From assembly GCA_012517375.1 (NCBI GenBank), contig JAAYVC010000027.1, positions 1 to 46,682 of the forward strand: a stretch of DNA of 46,682 nucleotides, written 5' to 3'. Under the pieces are notes generated by a model that was not told where the DNA came from, did no database searches, and worked only from the letters and a program-made list of their open reading frames with translations. The translations under genes and the position numbers were made by a program. Positions 35,097 to 42,558 of the stretch are shown one piece after another. The stretch is from a bacterium. Its GTDB lineage: Bacteria > Hydrothermota > Tepidihabitantia > B3-TA06. Each line of letters begins with the position of its first letter. Within the stretch, counting starts at the first letter, position 1.

Positions 35097-35564
35097 ATGA
35101 ATACCTTAAAGGAAAGCAAGAATAAATGCCCCAGTCGCAGGAAGCTTTCCTCTTACGGCGACGGCGAGCTTTCCAGCAAGGAAAGAGAAATCCTTGAGTC
35201 GCATTTCGAGCAATGCTTGAACTGTAGAAGTATCGTTAATGATTTCGCTTATATCACCCGACTTCTTGAAAAAACCGAAAAAGCAGACCTTTCCGAACAC
35301 TTTGAGCTTAAGCTTCGCAAGAGGTTAGCTAAAGAAAAGACGGATTCTGGAATAGTTTTCAGACGCGTTTTGATACCTCTGGGTGCGGTTGCATTAGGCA
35401 TCTTTGCCTTGTTTTCAGGAGGTATTATTGGAAAGGAAGCCTACAAATTTTTGTCTGGCGTGAATAGCAAGCAGACAAACGCGTCCTTTCTTGCGGTTAA
35501 TGAGTTCTTTGATCATCCTAAGGGTTCAATAAGCGAGATTGTTTTAGAAGTTACAGAAAGATGA
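35097..35564 (+). CDS. Zinc-finger anti-sigma factor (ECF module 1)
   Basis: The protein has 155 aa. The ZAS zinc site is present: Cys11, then His36-x3-Cys40-x2-Cys43 in SHFEQCLNC, in a helical N-terminal domain that wraps the sigma factor. One membrane helix (about residues 87-107, RRVLIPLGAVALGIFALFSGGI) separates it from a ~45-residue periplasmic part. It should hold an ECF sigma factor inactive at the inner membrane; the sigma gene is three genes downstream. The ATG has no ribosome site nearby. Confidence 0.85.
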   Translation: MNTLKESKNKCPSRRKLSSYGDGELSSKEREILESHFEQCLNCRSIVNDFAYITRLLEKTEKADLSEHFELKLRKRLAKEKTDSGIVFRRVLIPLGAVALGIFALFSGGIIGKEAYKFLSGVNSKQTNASFLAVNEFFDHPKGSISEIVLEVTER

Positions 35565-35567
35565 GAC

Positions 35568-36050
35568 ATGAAGAATAAGTTGTCACTAATCCTGCTCATA
35601 GTATCCCTCTGTCTTAATGCAGGCGCCCTTGTGACTTTCGGTTTTCTCGTCTTGCGCAAGGAACCTGCAGAAGCGAGCGGTGATTTCAGAAGGTGCCGCC
35701 AGGGGCTAAACAAGGCAGAGCTTGATCAAGTAGATTCTCTTGAGAGAAATGTCTTCGAAAAAAGCAATCCGATTCGGATGCAACTATATCAGAAAAGGCA
35801 GGAACTACTGGCCCTCCTCAAGGAACCTGTGCTCGATACACTCAAGAGAAATTCTCTCATAAAGGAAATAGCCGAACTGCAGGTCCGGCTTGAAACCATA
35901 TCTTTCGACCATCTTAGCGATTTGAAAGCAGCACTTCCTGCAGAAAACAGGGAGAAGTTTATTCAATTCGTCGAAGAATGTTTTTGCAGTAACTCCGATT
36001 CCTGCTGTCCTGGAGAATCGGGTAACAATTGTCAACATAAGGAGAAATGA
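35568..36050 (+). CDS. Spy/CpxP-like periplasmic sensor (ECF module 1)
   Basis: The protein has 160 aa. An N-terminal anchor or signal (residues 4-30, LSLILLIVSLCLNAGALVTFGFLVL) is followed by helices of the Spy/CpxP heavy-metal-resistance family. The pattern LLALLKEP-x-LDT...LIKEIAELQ...LKAALPAENREKF is shared with the gene at 41035. It ends in a Cys-rich tail (CFCSNSDSCCPG, NNCQH), unusual for this family and suggestive of metal or thiol sensing. The gap to the anti-sigma gene is 3 bp, so they are co-translated and it likely sits at the input of the switch. Confidence 0.75.
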   Translation: MKNKLSLILLIVSLCLNAGALVTFGFLVLRKEPAEASGDFRRCRQGLNKAELDQVDSLERNVFEKSNPIRMQLYQKRQELLALLKEPVLDTLKRNSLIKEIAELQVRLETISFDHLSDLKAALPAENREKFIQFVEECFCSNSDSCCPGESGNNCQHKEK

Positions 36051-36053
36051 AGT

Positions 36054-36440
36054 ATGAAAAACAATAAACCGCTTTTTGCGGCTTTTGCCGTAATGGCTGT
36101 AATCCTTGCAGTTATGTCGCCCGTATATGCGGCACCCAGCCAGAACGCTGCCGTCACCCTTGCCCTCATTGCAGCGAAAGGCTGCGTAGAAGGTTGCACT
36201 TCAGTATGCAACTGTTCGGAAACTGGTGCGTGCGATTGCGAAGACTGCAATTGCGTGAACTGTTCATGCGGGAACTGTGCAACAATTTCATCCTCTTCTG
36301 TAGCCAAAGCCTGTGATTGTACAGACTGTTCGTGTGAAGACGGCTTATGCGCTGCAAACGGTTGCGGCAACTGCAACACCGAAAATTGTAAAGGTTCAGC
36401 TTGCGGCTCGTCCTGCCGGGGACAAGCTACCTGCCATTAA
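36054..36440 (+). CDS. Secreted cysteine-rich protein, 22 Cys (ECF module 1)
   Basis: The protein has 128 aa with a signal peptide cleaved after PVYA (residues 1-26). The mature ~100 residues hold 22 cysteines, mostly as CxC, CxxC and C-x-C-x-x-C clusters (CDCEDCNC, CVNCSCGNC, CDCTDCSC), with two histidines at most. This is the composition of metallothioneins, but the protein is exported; periplasmic metal chelation or electron handling is possible. It is not a known named family to me. The gap to the previous gene is 3 bp and a good ribosome site (AAGGAG) is present. A terminator follows. Confidence 0.8.
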   Translation: MKNNKPLFAAFAVMAVILAVMSPVYAAPSQNAAVTLALIAAKGCVEGCTSVCNCSETGACDCEDCNCVNCSCGNCATISSSSVAKACDCTDCSCEDGLCAANGCGNCNTENCKGSACGSSCRGQATCH

Positions 36441-36458
36441 GAATTTCCAAAAGAACAC

Positions 36459-36487
36459 AAAGGGGCAATCAAGACGATAGCCCCTTT
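36459..36487 (+). terminator. rho-independent terminator of the ECF module 1 operon
   Basis: AAAGGGGC and GCCCCTTT (8 bp) close a 13-nt loop and are followed by TTATTG. It separates the three-gene operon from the sigma gene. Confidence 0.75.
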
Positions 36488-36505
36488 TTATTGTTAATTG
36501 ACACA

Positions 36506-36533
36506 TTGCCCGGCTTCTTAAAAAAACTACAAT
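36506..36533 (+). promoter_or_regulatory. promoter of ECF sigma gene 1, leaderless
   Basis: TTGCCC-N16-TACAAT. The seven bases TGACTAT separate it from the ATG, and no Shine-Dalgarno site is present. Confidence 0.55.
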
Positions 36534-36540
36534 TGACTAT

Positions 36541-37092
36541 ATGAATACTCGGGATTATGACCTGATTCAAAGCATAGCTCAGGGCGACGAAGATGCTTTC
36601 AACGAGCTTGTATCAAGATATAAAGATAAGGTATTCTCAATCATCTACCGTTATCTCGGTTGTTGCCCGGATGCGGAGGATTTAGCACAGGAAGTATTCA
36701 TAAAAATATGGCGTCATGCGGGAGGTTTCAAGGGAAAATCCGCTCTCTCGACCTGGGTTTACAAGATAGTTGCCAATCATTGTCTCAATTACCGGATGAA
36801 GGCAAAAAGACACAGACTTTCTCCGCTTGATGAAGGTATTCCTGATCATAAGGAGTGCCATGAAGAGGAATATATAAGGAAAAAAACCGCTGGGATTCTC
36901 TTGGAGGCATTGAACAGCCTGCCTCCAAGACAAAGGGTAGCTATTATACTCTCAAGATTCGATGATTGTTCGTATAAGGAGATATCCGAGATCCTCGACG
37001 TTTCTTTAGCAACCGTTGAATCGCTTCTGTTCAGAGCCAGGGAGAATCTGAGAAAGAAGCTTGCTCCCATGAGAAACAAAGGCGAGATTTGA
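36541..37092 (+). CDS. ECF sigma-70 factor (module 1)
   Basis: The factor has 183 aa. Region 2 has GDEDAFNELVSRY, YRYLGCCPDAEDLAQEVFIKIW and ALSTWVYKIVANHCLNYRMK (the -10 binding helix). Region 4 has LPPRQRVAIILSRFDDCSYKEISEILDVSLATVESLLFRARENLRK, a complete -35 helix-turn-helix. Length and order are typical of RpoE-type factors. It should be controlled by the anti-sigma factor at 35097; it has its own promoter, so sigma and anti-sigma are made from different transcripts, with sigma last rather than first. Confidence 0.9.
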   Translation: MNTRDYDLIQSIAQGDEDAFNELVSRYKDKVFSIIYRYLGCCPDAEDLAQEVFIKIWRHAGGFKGKSALSTWVYKIVANHCLNYRMKAKRHRLSPLDEGIPDHKECHEEEYIRKKTAGILLEALNSLPPRQRVAIILSRFDDCSYKEISEILDVSLATVESLLFRARENLRKKLAPMRNKGEI

Positions 37093-37125
37093 AACACTGA
37101 AATTCTAGATCCGCAAATTCCGATG

Positions 37126-37153
37126 TTGACAAATCGCGATAATCGGGTAGATT
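37126..37153 (+). promoter_or_regulatory. promoter of the barrel gene, leaderless
   Basis: TTGACA-N16-TAGATT. The seven bases TATAGGT separate it from the ATG; no ribosome site is present. Confidence 0.6.
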
Positions 37154-37160
37154 TATAGGT

Positions 37161-38354
37161 ATGATATTCCTTTTGCTGGGGGTAATGGCGTACAATCCGC
37201 CTGAGGATTCCGTCGTATATTATGGAGTCGATCTTGTATGGTGGCAGTTTTCAAGGCAGTGGGACGAGGCTTACGATACATCTCTTTCCGCCTTTCGCAC
37301 TGCCCAGGGTTCCTACGACATGTTTTACTGGTATCAGGATACCGAAGGCAAGGTGGAGCTTCCCTGCATCTCGTTCTTCAGCCTTAGATACCGATATGAG
37401 GCGCGCTTCAACTTCCAGGAAAAGGTTGAATATCACAGGATAGAGCCTACGTTTCGCATATACAAGGACTTATACGCCCACCTTATGATTTCGCCATTCT
37501 ACCATAAACGCTACGATGAGATGGGTGCCGGTCTCTCGTACCGGCCATCGACTCATAACTGGATATACTTCTACGGCGTGATGCAAGGATTCGACCATAA
37601 TAACAGCATGCGCCACATTCTTCCGGGACCGAACAAGGATCCTTACCAGATACTGCCTTTCCGCTTCGAGATAGACGCAAGGGGCGAGCTTCCGTGGCTC
37701 AGGGCAAGGCTTCAAGCGGAGCTAGGCACTCACTCCCGGCAGTACCTGGACTGGCCCGATTCCTCCTATTACGTTTGGTACCGGGATCACGACCGCAGCG
37801 CAGTATCGGCAAGCTTAGAGTTTCAACCTCTCCGTGATGTATGGATAGGAGCAAAGGGAGCATGGCTGAGGGAGCGGGAGCGTACCGAGTGGCCCGATCA
37901 GGACTCCGTGATTGCCGACACCATACTCAACCTCTGGTTGCAGCCCTACGTATTCTGGCAGGCAACGGACAGAATCAATCTTATAGGTCAGTACAGGCTT
38001 GAGTCTTTCGACCAGGGGATGGATTCGCTTCATTACAGGCGCAACATCGATGTAATCTCATTCATCACTCACTGGCAGCCGTTCGATTTCCTAGGCATAG
38101 AAGCCGGATACGAGCGTCAATGGCGGTACCGCTATCATGACGCAGACACAATCCCGGAGGTCTGGAAGATGCCTCACACTTTTGCCAGATTCGTCTTCAA
38201 CGCGAACCTTCGCTTCAAATCCGGCGTTTCCTTCATCGTAAAGGAGGGTATAAAAGCCAACGATCCTTTCGAGACCTTCAAGCGCTTCCACGCTCACACG
38301 TCCGTGCACATATTCATCCCTCTCGGCTTCGTTAACGAGCTGGGCAAAAAGTAG
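37161..38354 (+). CDS. Outer-membrane beta-barrel protein, unknown function
   Basis: The protein has 397 aa with a short signal-like start (MIFLLLGVMAYNPP). The body is a succession of amphipathic strands rich in Tyr, Trp, Phe and Arg (RYRYEARFNFQEKVEY, LWLQPYVFWQATDRINLIGQYRLE, RFVFNANLRFKSGVSFIV), consistent with a 14-18-strand barrel. It ends FVNELGKK rather than in an aromatic residue, so barrel assembly by the usual signal is uncertain. No family is recognised. It follows the sigma gene by 68 bp and has its own leaderless promoter. Confidence 0.65.
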   Translation: MIFLLLGVMAYNPPEDSVVYYGVDLVWWQFSRQWDEAYDTSLSAFRTAQGSYDMFYWYQDTEGKVELPCISFFSLRYRYEARFNFQEKVEYHRIEPTFRIYKDLYAHLMISPFYHKRYDEMGAGLSYRPSTHNWIYFYGVMQGFDHNNSMRHILPGPNKDPYQILPFRFEIDARGELPWLRARLQAELGTHSRQYLDWPDSSYYVWYRDHDRSAVSASLEFQPLRDVWIGAKGAWLRERERTEWPDQDSVIADTILNLWLQPYVFWQATDRINLIGQYRLESFDQGMDSLHYRRNIDVISFITHWQPFDFLGIEAGYERQWRYRYHDADTIPEVWKMPHTFARFVFNANLRFKSGVSFIVKEGIKANDPFETFKRFHAHTSVHIFIPLGFVNELGKK

Positions 38355-38365
38355 ACATATCTTTC

Positions 38366-38393
38366 TTGACAACCTTTTTTTGACCTGTAGACT
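38366..38393 (+). promoter_or_regulatory. promoter of the lipoprotein nitrilase operon
   Basis: TTGACA-N16-TAGACT, about 50 bp before the ATG. Confidence 0.65.
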
Positions 38394-38443
38394 CCCTTCA
38401 AAAGCCTGCAATTATCTTAAGTCAGATTAATAAAAGGAGAGAT

Positions 38444-39310
38444 ATGAAGAGATTTGCGTTTTTAATTATTATTTTGTGTGTTTTCGTGAGCATGACAGGA
38501 TGCGACGATGATATGTTCGTTGGCGTATTCTACTCCCTGGGCTCGCCTTTGAAATATGACGATTCCGAGGCTACACGCAGACTTAAGGTAGCTGCCTGCT
38601 GTCTTGAGTCAAGTATCGATCCGGATTCCAGCTTTTCACGAATGGTCGGTATGATTTCTGGAGTCAAGACAGATCATCCTGATGTCAGGCTCATAGTCTT
38701 CGGCGAGACCGTCCTTGGCTGGTACTATAAACCGGATGAACCCGAGGCGTATCAGCGCCGGATTGCTCAGACCATTCCTGGCCCGGCAACGGATTCGGTG
38801 GCCGAACTATGCAAGACTTACGATATATACGTAGTCTTCGGTCTTGCAGAATTGAGGGGGGGCTATCTTTACAACTCGCAGGTGCTTATCAACCCGCAGG
38901 GTTCAATCCAGGCCGTTCACTCCAAGCATGACCTAATCTACTGGGATCAGCTCTCCGGCTACACGCAGGGCATGGACACAACCATTGTCCAGATTGACGA
39001 CATCAAGGCTGGCATGATCGTTTGCGCCGACATCAACAGCCTCTGGGCAACGAGAAGCATAGGTTCCCAGAACGTGGACGTGGTGATTCACAGCCTCGCG
39101 AACGTCGGCGACCTCAATCTCGAGATTGACCCCAACTCCCGCAGATTCGACGCATGGGAGATATTCGCTAACCGCTACGGCTGGGAAGGAGCAGGGGAGG
39201 AAAGATACCTCTACGGAGGCGAGACATACATCGCGGATCCTGTCGGCTGTGTAAGGGAGCGCTCCAGGGGCGAACAGGGCTACGTTTTCTGCGACCTGGG
39301 GGTGCACTGA
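38444..39310 (+). CDS. Lipoprotein carbon-nitrogen hydrolase (nitrilase superfamily)
   Basis: The protein has 288 aa. The N-terminus is a lipoprotein signal with lipobox MTGC, acylated at Cys20. The nitrilase triad is complete: Glu88 in VFGETVLGW, Lys161 in HSKHDLIYWD and Cys194 in MIVCADINS. Members hydrolyse amides, nitriles or transfer acyl groups; Lnt, the apolipoprotein acyltransferase, is an integral membrane member, but a nitrilase that is itself a lipoprotein is unusual. The substrate should be periplasmic. GGAGAG precedes the ATG. It overlaps the next gene (TGATGA), a small outer-membrane protein. Confidence 0.8.
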   Translation: MKRFAFLIIILCVFVSMTGCDDDMFVGVFYSLGSPLKYDDSEATRRLKVAACCLESSIDPDSSFSRMVGMISGVKTDHPDVRLIVFGETVLGWYYKPDEPEAYQRRIAQTIPGPATDSVAELCKTYDIYVVFGLAELRGGYLYNSQVLINPQGSIQAVHSKHDLIYWDQLSGYTQGMDTTIVQIDDIKAGMIVCADINSLWATRSIGSQNVDVVIHSLANVGDLNLEIDPNSRRFDAWEIFANRYGWEGAGEERYLYGGETYIADPVGCVRERSRGEQGYVFCDLGVH

Positions 39311-39909
39311 TGAAAAGAACAATTGCCGCTATCTCCATACTTGTTTCTATCCTGGCGGCGCGGGACAGGATAGACGATGATAAGGGCAGTTTCTATCTGA
39401 CAATAAATTCAATGGCGCCTGTGGCGCAGATTCCGGGCTATTACACCAAAATCGTAGTTCCTTTCTTCTCTAACTTCGAGTACGGGCTGTCTGCGACAGC
39501 TGGATACCTTTTAACTCCCAGCCAGTCAGCTGACGCAAAGCTCGTACTTGGCTCAGCCGATCAGATAAGCTTTACGCCCCAGCTGCACGCAGGCTACAGC
39601 TTCTATCCCCTGGATGAGCTCAATCTCACCAACAAGGGGCTCTATCTCGGCGCGGACTTGAGGTTTCTTGACAAATGGAACACCATGACGGGCATCCATT
39701 ACTTCGACCTGATACCGTCCGCACGCCTTGGGTACTTCATCGAAATAAAGCGGTTCATCATCGATCTGCGTTACAACCAGATCCTCGGCGCGTTCTCCTG
39801 GACGTCTAAAGATCACACCCCCGCCTCTCTCGGGTTCTTCCTCTCGCCTTTTCCGGAGATTGCGCCCGTCCTCCCCCTTTTGTCCCTGAATCTGGGCTGG
39901 AAGTTCTAG
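39310..39909 (+). CDS. Small outer-membrane barrel protein
   Basis: The protein has 199 aa with a signal peptide (MKRTIAAISILVSILAA). Eight to ten amphipathic strands follow (GLSATAGYLLTP, LHAGYSFYPLD, GLYLGADLRFLDKW, ARLGYFIEIKRFIIDLRY, ASLGFFLSPF). It ends LGWKF with a terminal Phe, the barrel-assembly signal. An OmpW/opacity-like small barrel is likely; the function is unknown. It is translationally coupled to the lipoprotein nitrilase and is its likely partner at the envelope. Confidence 0.75.
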   Translation: MKRTIAAISILVSILAARDRIDDDKGSFYLTINSMAPVAQIPGYYTKIVVPFFSNFEYGLSATAGYLLTPSQSADAKLVLGSADQISFTPQLHAGYSFYPLDELNLTNKGLYLGADLRFLDKWNTMTGIHYFDLIPSARLGYFIEIKRFIIDLRYNQILGAFSWTSKDHTPASLGFFLSPFPEIAPVLPLLSLNLGWKF

Positions 39910-40021
39910 AAGCTGCTTTTCTCCCGTTAAGGCAGTAAAAAAGCGGCATTAACCATTCTGTCGTTTCGCGGTTTGTAAAAGGGAATTGGAAGATACACAA
40001 GAGCGGTCTCTAAGCTTATAA

Positions 40022-40062
40022 TTTCCTGCTCCGTTTCGTCGAAGACGAAACGGAGCAGGAAA
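40022..40062. terminator. 19-bp perfect hairpin with 3-nt loop
   Basis: TTTCCTGCTCCGTTTCGTC is followed by GAA and its exact complement in reverse. This is the longest perfect stem in the window. It has no T tract, lies between two + strand genes, and could be a strong pause/terminator or an mRNA end-protecting structure. Confidence 0.5.
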
Positions 40063-40127
40063 CCGAATGATTTTCCTCAAGAACTTGTCTAATAGTCATG
40101 ATTGAAATAGAACATAAGGAGATGAGG

Positions 40128-40553
40128 ATGCCTTCTCTTACAAAAATACGCGGGTTAGAGTCTGAAAACATAAAAAAACTCACTAAGATAGGCATAAAAA
40201 CAACCGCTCAGCTTCTCAAGCAGGGCTTAACATCTGAGAGCAGGAGGAGTTTGGCCGATATTCTCGGAGTTCAACCTTCGGTTATTTTGAGATGGGTTAA
40301 ATATTCGGCTTTTTTTCAAATCGAGGGGATTACTCCTGAATATGTAGAGCTTTTAAATGCCGCAGGAATTACAAGTCCACAAGCTCTAAGCGTTTACAGC
40401 GCTCGCGAACTGGAAGCTATCCTTGAAAGAATAATAGAGGAGAGGGGTAATGGAATTAAACCGCCAACATACGAGAAGATCAGCATGTGGATATCACATT
40501 CTAAAAAACTAAGAAGCGAGATATGGTATGATGGCATGTTTTGTTACGATTAA
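40128..40553 (+). CDS. DUF4332-like helix-hairpin-helix protein
   Basis: The protein has 141 aa. Two helix-hairpin-helix pairs are visible: IRGLESENIKKLTKIGIKTTAQLLKQG, with a second at FQIEGITPEYVELLNAAGITSPQALSVY. This is the DUF4332 pattern, which binds DNA backbone without sequence specificity in better-known HhH families. There is no catalytic domain. The ATG at 40128 has AAGGAG six bases upstream; a Met 30 bp earlier lacks one. It is a single gene between operons. Confidence 0.7.
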   Translation: MPSLTKIRGLESENIKKLTKIGIKTTAQLLKQGLTSESRRSLADILGVQPSVILRWVKYSAFFQIEGITPEYVELLNAAGITSPQALSVYSARELEAILERIIEERGNGIKPPTYEKISMWISHSKKLRSEIWYDGMFCYD

Positions 40554-40564
40554 CGCAAAAATGC

Positions 40565-40592
40565 TTGACCATATCTTTTTTTTGGATATTCT
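40565..40592 (+). promoter_or_regulatory. promoter of ECF module 2
   Basis: TTGACC-N16-TATTCT, 23 bp before the ATG, with AGGAGAGG before the start. Confidence 0.5.
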
Positions 40593-40615
40593 ATGGTTAA
40601 TCAGGAGAGGCAGCA

Positions 40616-41038
40616 ATGAAATGTTTAGATAAGAAAACCTGGCTTACCTACCTCAGGGGTGAAATGGACGAGAAGCTTGGAAGGGAAATCCGCATTCATC
40701 TTGAAAGCTGTCCGAAGTGCAAGGCTTTGGCAGGCGAACTTTCCAGGGCGTATGACAGTTTGGATCTTATTCAAGCTGTTGAGCCTGATTATTCGCTTGC
40801 ATCTAAGATAAAACTCAGGATAAGAGATACGAGGCAGGAGAAGGATTGGGAGAGAGCGGTTGTTCCCGCAGCAGCAGCATTTGTGGGGGCGCTCTCAATC
40901 GCCGCGGGCGCTTTTCTCGGCAGGGGCATTTACGACATCGTACAGGGTGATTCATCTCAAGACGCCTACTCCTCGAACGTATATTATAGCGGCGAAGTCC
41001 CGAATCAACTAATGTATCTGGAAGGAGGCCAGAATTGA
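40616..41038 (+). CDS. Zinc-finger anti-sigma factor (ECF module 2)
   Basis: The protein has 140 aa with ZAS zinc ligands Cys3, His28, Cys32 and Cys35 (HLESCPKC). One membrane helix (about residues 82-105, VVPAAAAFVGALSIAAGAFLG) is followed by a short periplasmic end. It should sequester the sigma factor encoded two genes downstream. It is a paralogue of the anti-sigma at 35097 in design, with little identity. The ribosome site is AGGAGAGG. The stop overlaps the TTG start of the next gene (TTGA). Confidence 0.85.
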   Translation: MKCLDKKTWLTYLRGEMDEKLGREIRIHLESCPKCKALAGELSRAYDSLDLIQAVEPDYSLASKIKLRIRDTRQEKDWERAVVPAAAAFVGALSIAAGAFLGRGIYDIVQGDSSQDAYSSNVYYSGEVPNQLMYLEGGQN

Positions 41039-41553
41039 AATCAAGAGGGCTTTTGATTGGTCTCATTATATCCCTTGGTATAAACCTTGGAACTATAGGC
41101 ACTTTGACTTTCTATTACATAAGGAAAGCAAGCCCCAGAATGATGTGGAAAGACTGGGAAAGAAAGAACAACGAAATCTGGGCAAGGGTAGAGGATAGTC
41201 TTGACATCAGCCCGGAGTTAGCCGCGGAGCTGCGCGAGATGTTCAAGAATAAGGCCAAAGAAACCATGATGATGAACAAGAATCTTGCGGAAACAAGAGA
41301 CTCGCTTCTTGAACTTATAGAAGAACCCGAGCTTGACACCCAAAGGCTTATCGAGTTGTTATCCCGCGAAGAACAAGTTCAAAAAGAGATTGCTTTAACG
41401 CTCTATAAAAATCTCATTGAAGCCAAGAAGAAGCTTTCACCGGAAAAACAATCTCAATTCGTTGGTTTTTTCAAACAGTCTGTAAAATTTACGGGTAAAC
41501 CCTGGTATATCTGGATAGATAAAAAGAACCGAAGTCAGAAAGATCACAAATAA
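41035..41553 (+). CDS. Spy/CpxP-like periplasmic sensor (ECF module 2)
   Basis: The protein has 172 aa with an N-terminal anchor (residues 5-29). The helical Spy-like part shares LLELIEEPELDTQRLIELL...QKEI and LSPEKQSQFVGFF with the module 1 protein, but it lacks the Cys-rich tail. The start is TTG with GGAAGGAGG seven bases upstream, coupled to the anti-sigma stop. Family members bind unfolded proteins or metals in the periplasm. The reading frame continues, after TAA, directly into the sigma factor in the same frame. Confidence 0.75.
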   Translation: MKSRGLLIGLIISLGINLGTIGTLTFYYIRKASPRMMWKDWERKNNEIWARVEDSLDISPELAAELREMFKNKAKETMMMNKNLAETRDSLLELIEEPELDTQRLIELLSREEQVQKEIALTLYKNLIEAKKKLSPEKQSQFVGFFKQSVKFTGKPWYIWIDKKNRSQKDHK

Positions 41554-41565
41554 ACAGGAGATTTT

Positions 41566-42102
41566 ATCGAGAGGCTCGTCTGCGATCCGGATTGGGAAAA
41601 CATTTCTAAGGCTTCAAAAGGGGATGAGGACGCCTTCGGCATTCTTGTAAAAAAATATGAAGCCCCTGTTTCCTCGCTGATTTACAGATACACCGGAGGA
41701 GCAAATGCCGATGATCTCGTCCAGGAGGTATTCATAAAGGTTTGGCAAAAGGCATCGTCGTTTAAGGGGCGCTCAAAATTCTCCACCTGGCTTTACCGTG
41801 TCGCAGTCAATCACTGTCTGAATTACAGGTCAAAACAAAAAAGCGGATTAACGTCCGAACTCGATGAATCGGTTCCCGACAATTCGCCCGACGCGCAAGC
41901 CGTTTATGAAGTAAAAGAAAGAGCGGACTTGGTTAGGAAAGCGATTGCCGGGTTATCGTCAAAGCAGCGTATGGCAATCCTGCTCTTCAAGTTCGAAGGC
42001 TACTCCGTCGCCGAGGTCGCCGACATAATGGAACTGTCCTTCTCCGCCACCCAGTCCCTTATCTTTCGAGCGATTGATAACCTGAGAAAAAGATTGGTTT
42101 AG
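41566..42102 (+). CDS. ECF sigma-70 factor (module 2), apparent ATC start
   Basis: The factor has about 178 aa from ATC. Region 2 includes GDEDAFGILVKKYE, YTGGANADDLVQEVFIKVW and STWLYRVAVNHCLNYRSK; region 4 includes LSSKQRMAILLFKFEGYSVAEVADIMELSFSATQSLIFRAIDNLRK. It is a paralogue of the factor at 36541. No in-frame ATG, GTG or TTG exists between the upstream TAA and the last third of the gene. An AGGAG lies five bases before an ATC at 41566, exactly where an ATG is expected, followed by the normal sigma N-terminus. Either ATC is the start, as ATT is in infC, or one base is wrong or mutated. Confidence 0.85.
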   Translation: MERLVCDPDWENISKASKGDEDAFGILVKKYEAPVSSLIYRYTGGANADDLVQEVFIKVWQKASSFKGRSKFSTWLYRVAVNHCLNYRSKQKSGLTSELDESVPDNSPDAQAVYEVKERADLVRKAIAGLSSKQRMAILLFKFEGYSVAEVADIMELSFSATQSLIFRAIDNLRKRLV

Positions 42103-42190
42103 CCTAGCTGCTAGATTGGTGCTTATTGTTTTATACTAAGAAATCAAGGATCAAGAGTTAATCTCCTGTATGAATATCTCTTATAACTTG

Positions 42191-42220
42191 ATGGGGCGCC
42201 AGCCATTGCTGGCGCCCCAT
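42191..42220. terminator. bidirectional terminator-like hairpin
   Basis: ATGGGGCGCCAGC-CATT-GCTGGCGCCCCAT, a perfect 13-bp stem between the convergent ends of the sigma gene and the small Cys protein gene. A T-rich stretch follows on the + strand. Confidence 0.65.
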
Positions 42221-42237
42221 GTGTTTGAATTATCTCG

Positions 42238-42429
42238 TTATGATTGCGCGTTTTTAAGGTGCTCCTCGACGGCCTCAAGCTCCTTCTTGAGCTGTCCCTT
42301 GTAATGCTCGAGATGCTCGAGCCTCTCTTCTCTTGTGTAGAAACGACGGAACCCGAAACCCGTCATTCCTGAGCAGCAGCCATGAGCGGGCGTGCAGCAC
42401 GATTCCTGGGCTATGTGGTGCTTTTCCAT
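42238..42429 (-). CDS. Small Cys-containing DUF5320-like protein
   Basis: The protein has 63 aa without signal peptide. Cysteines sit in CCTPAHGCC near the N-terminus. A Phe-rich link (GFGFRRFYTREE) leads to a coiled coil of E, K and L (ERLEHLEHYKGQLKKELEAVEEHL). DUF5320-like proteins in anaerobes have the same Gly/Phe-rich link and coiled coil and are often near metal-cluster or redox genes. The ATG has AAGGAGG six bases upstream. A palindrome matching the repressor site of the arsR-type gene lies 100 bp upstream, so it is probably the target of that repressor. Confidence 0.65.
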   Translation of the reverse strand: MEKHHIAQESCCTPAHGCCSGMTGFGFRRFYTREERLEHLEHYKGQLKKELEAVEEHLKNAQS

Positions 42430-42524
42430 TGTAAACCTCCTTAAAAGGTTTTTTGCGTGTTTAATAATCCGTCAGATCTGCGGACAAATTCTTCTTCAAT
42501 CTCTGTGTTTGAGTATTTAACTTA

Positions 42525-42540
42525 TCAAGCAATTGCTTAA
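42525..42540. promoter_or_regulatory. ArsR-type operator, upstream of the small Cys gene
   Basis: TCAAGCA-AT-TGCTTAA, a 7-2-7 inverted repeat with one mismatch at the outer edge, in the gap between the repressor gene and the small Cys protein gene. It matches the site at 43011 in 14 of 16 bases. Confidence 0.65.
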
Positions 42541-42558
42541 TAACATCCATAAAAATTT

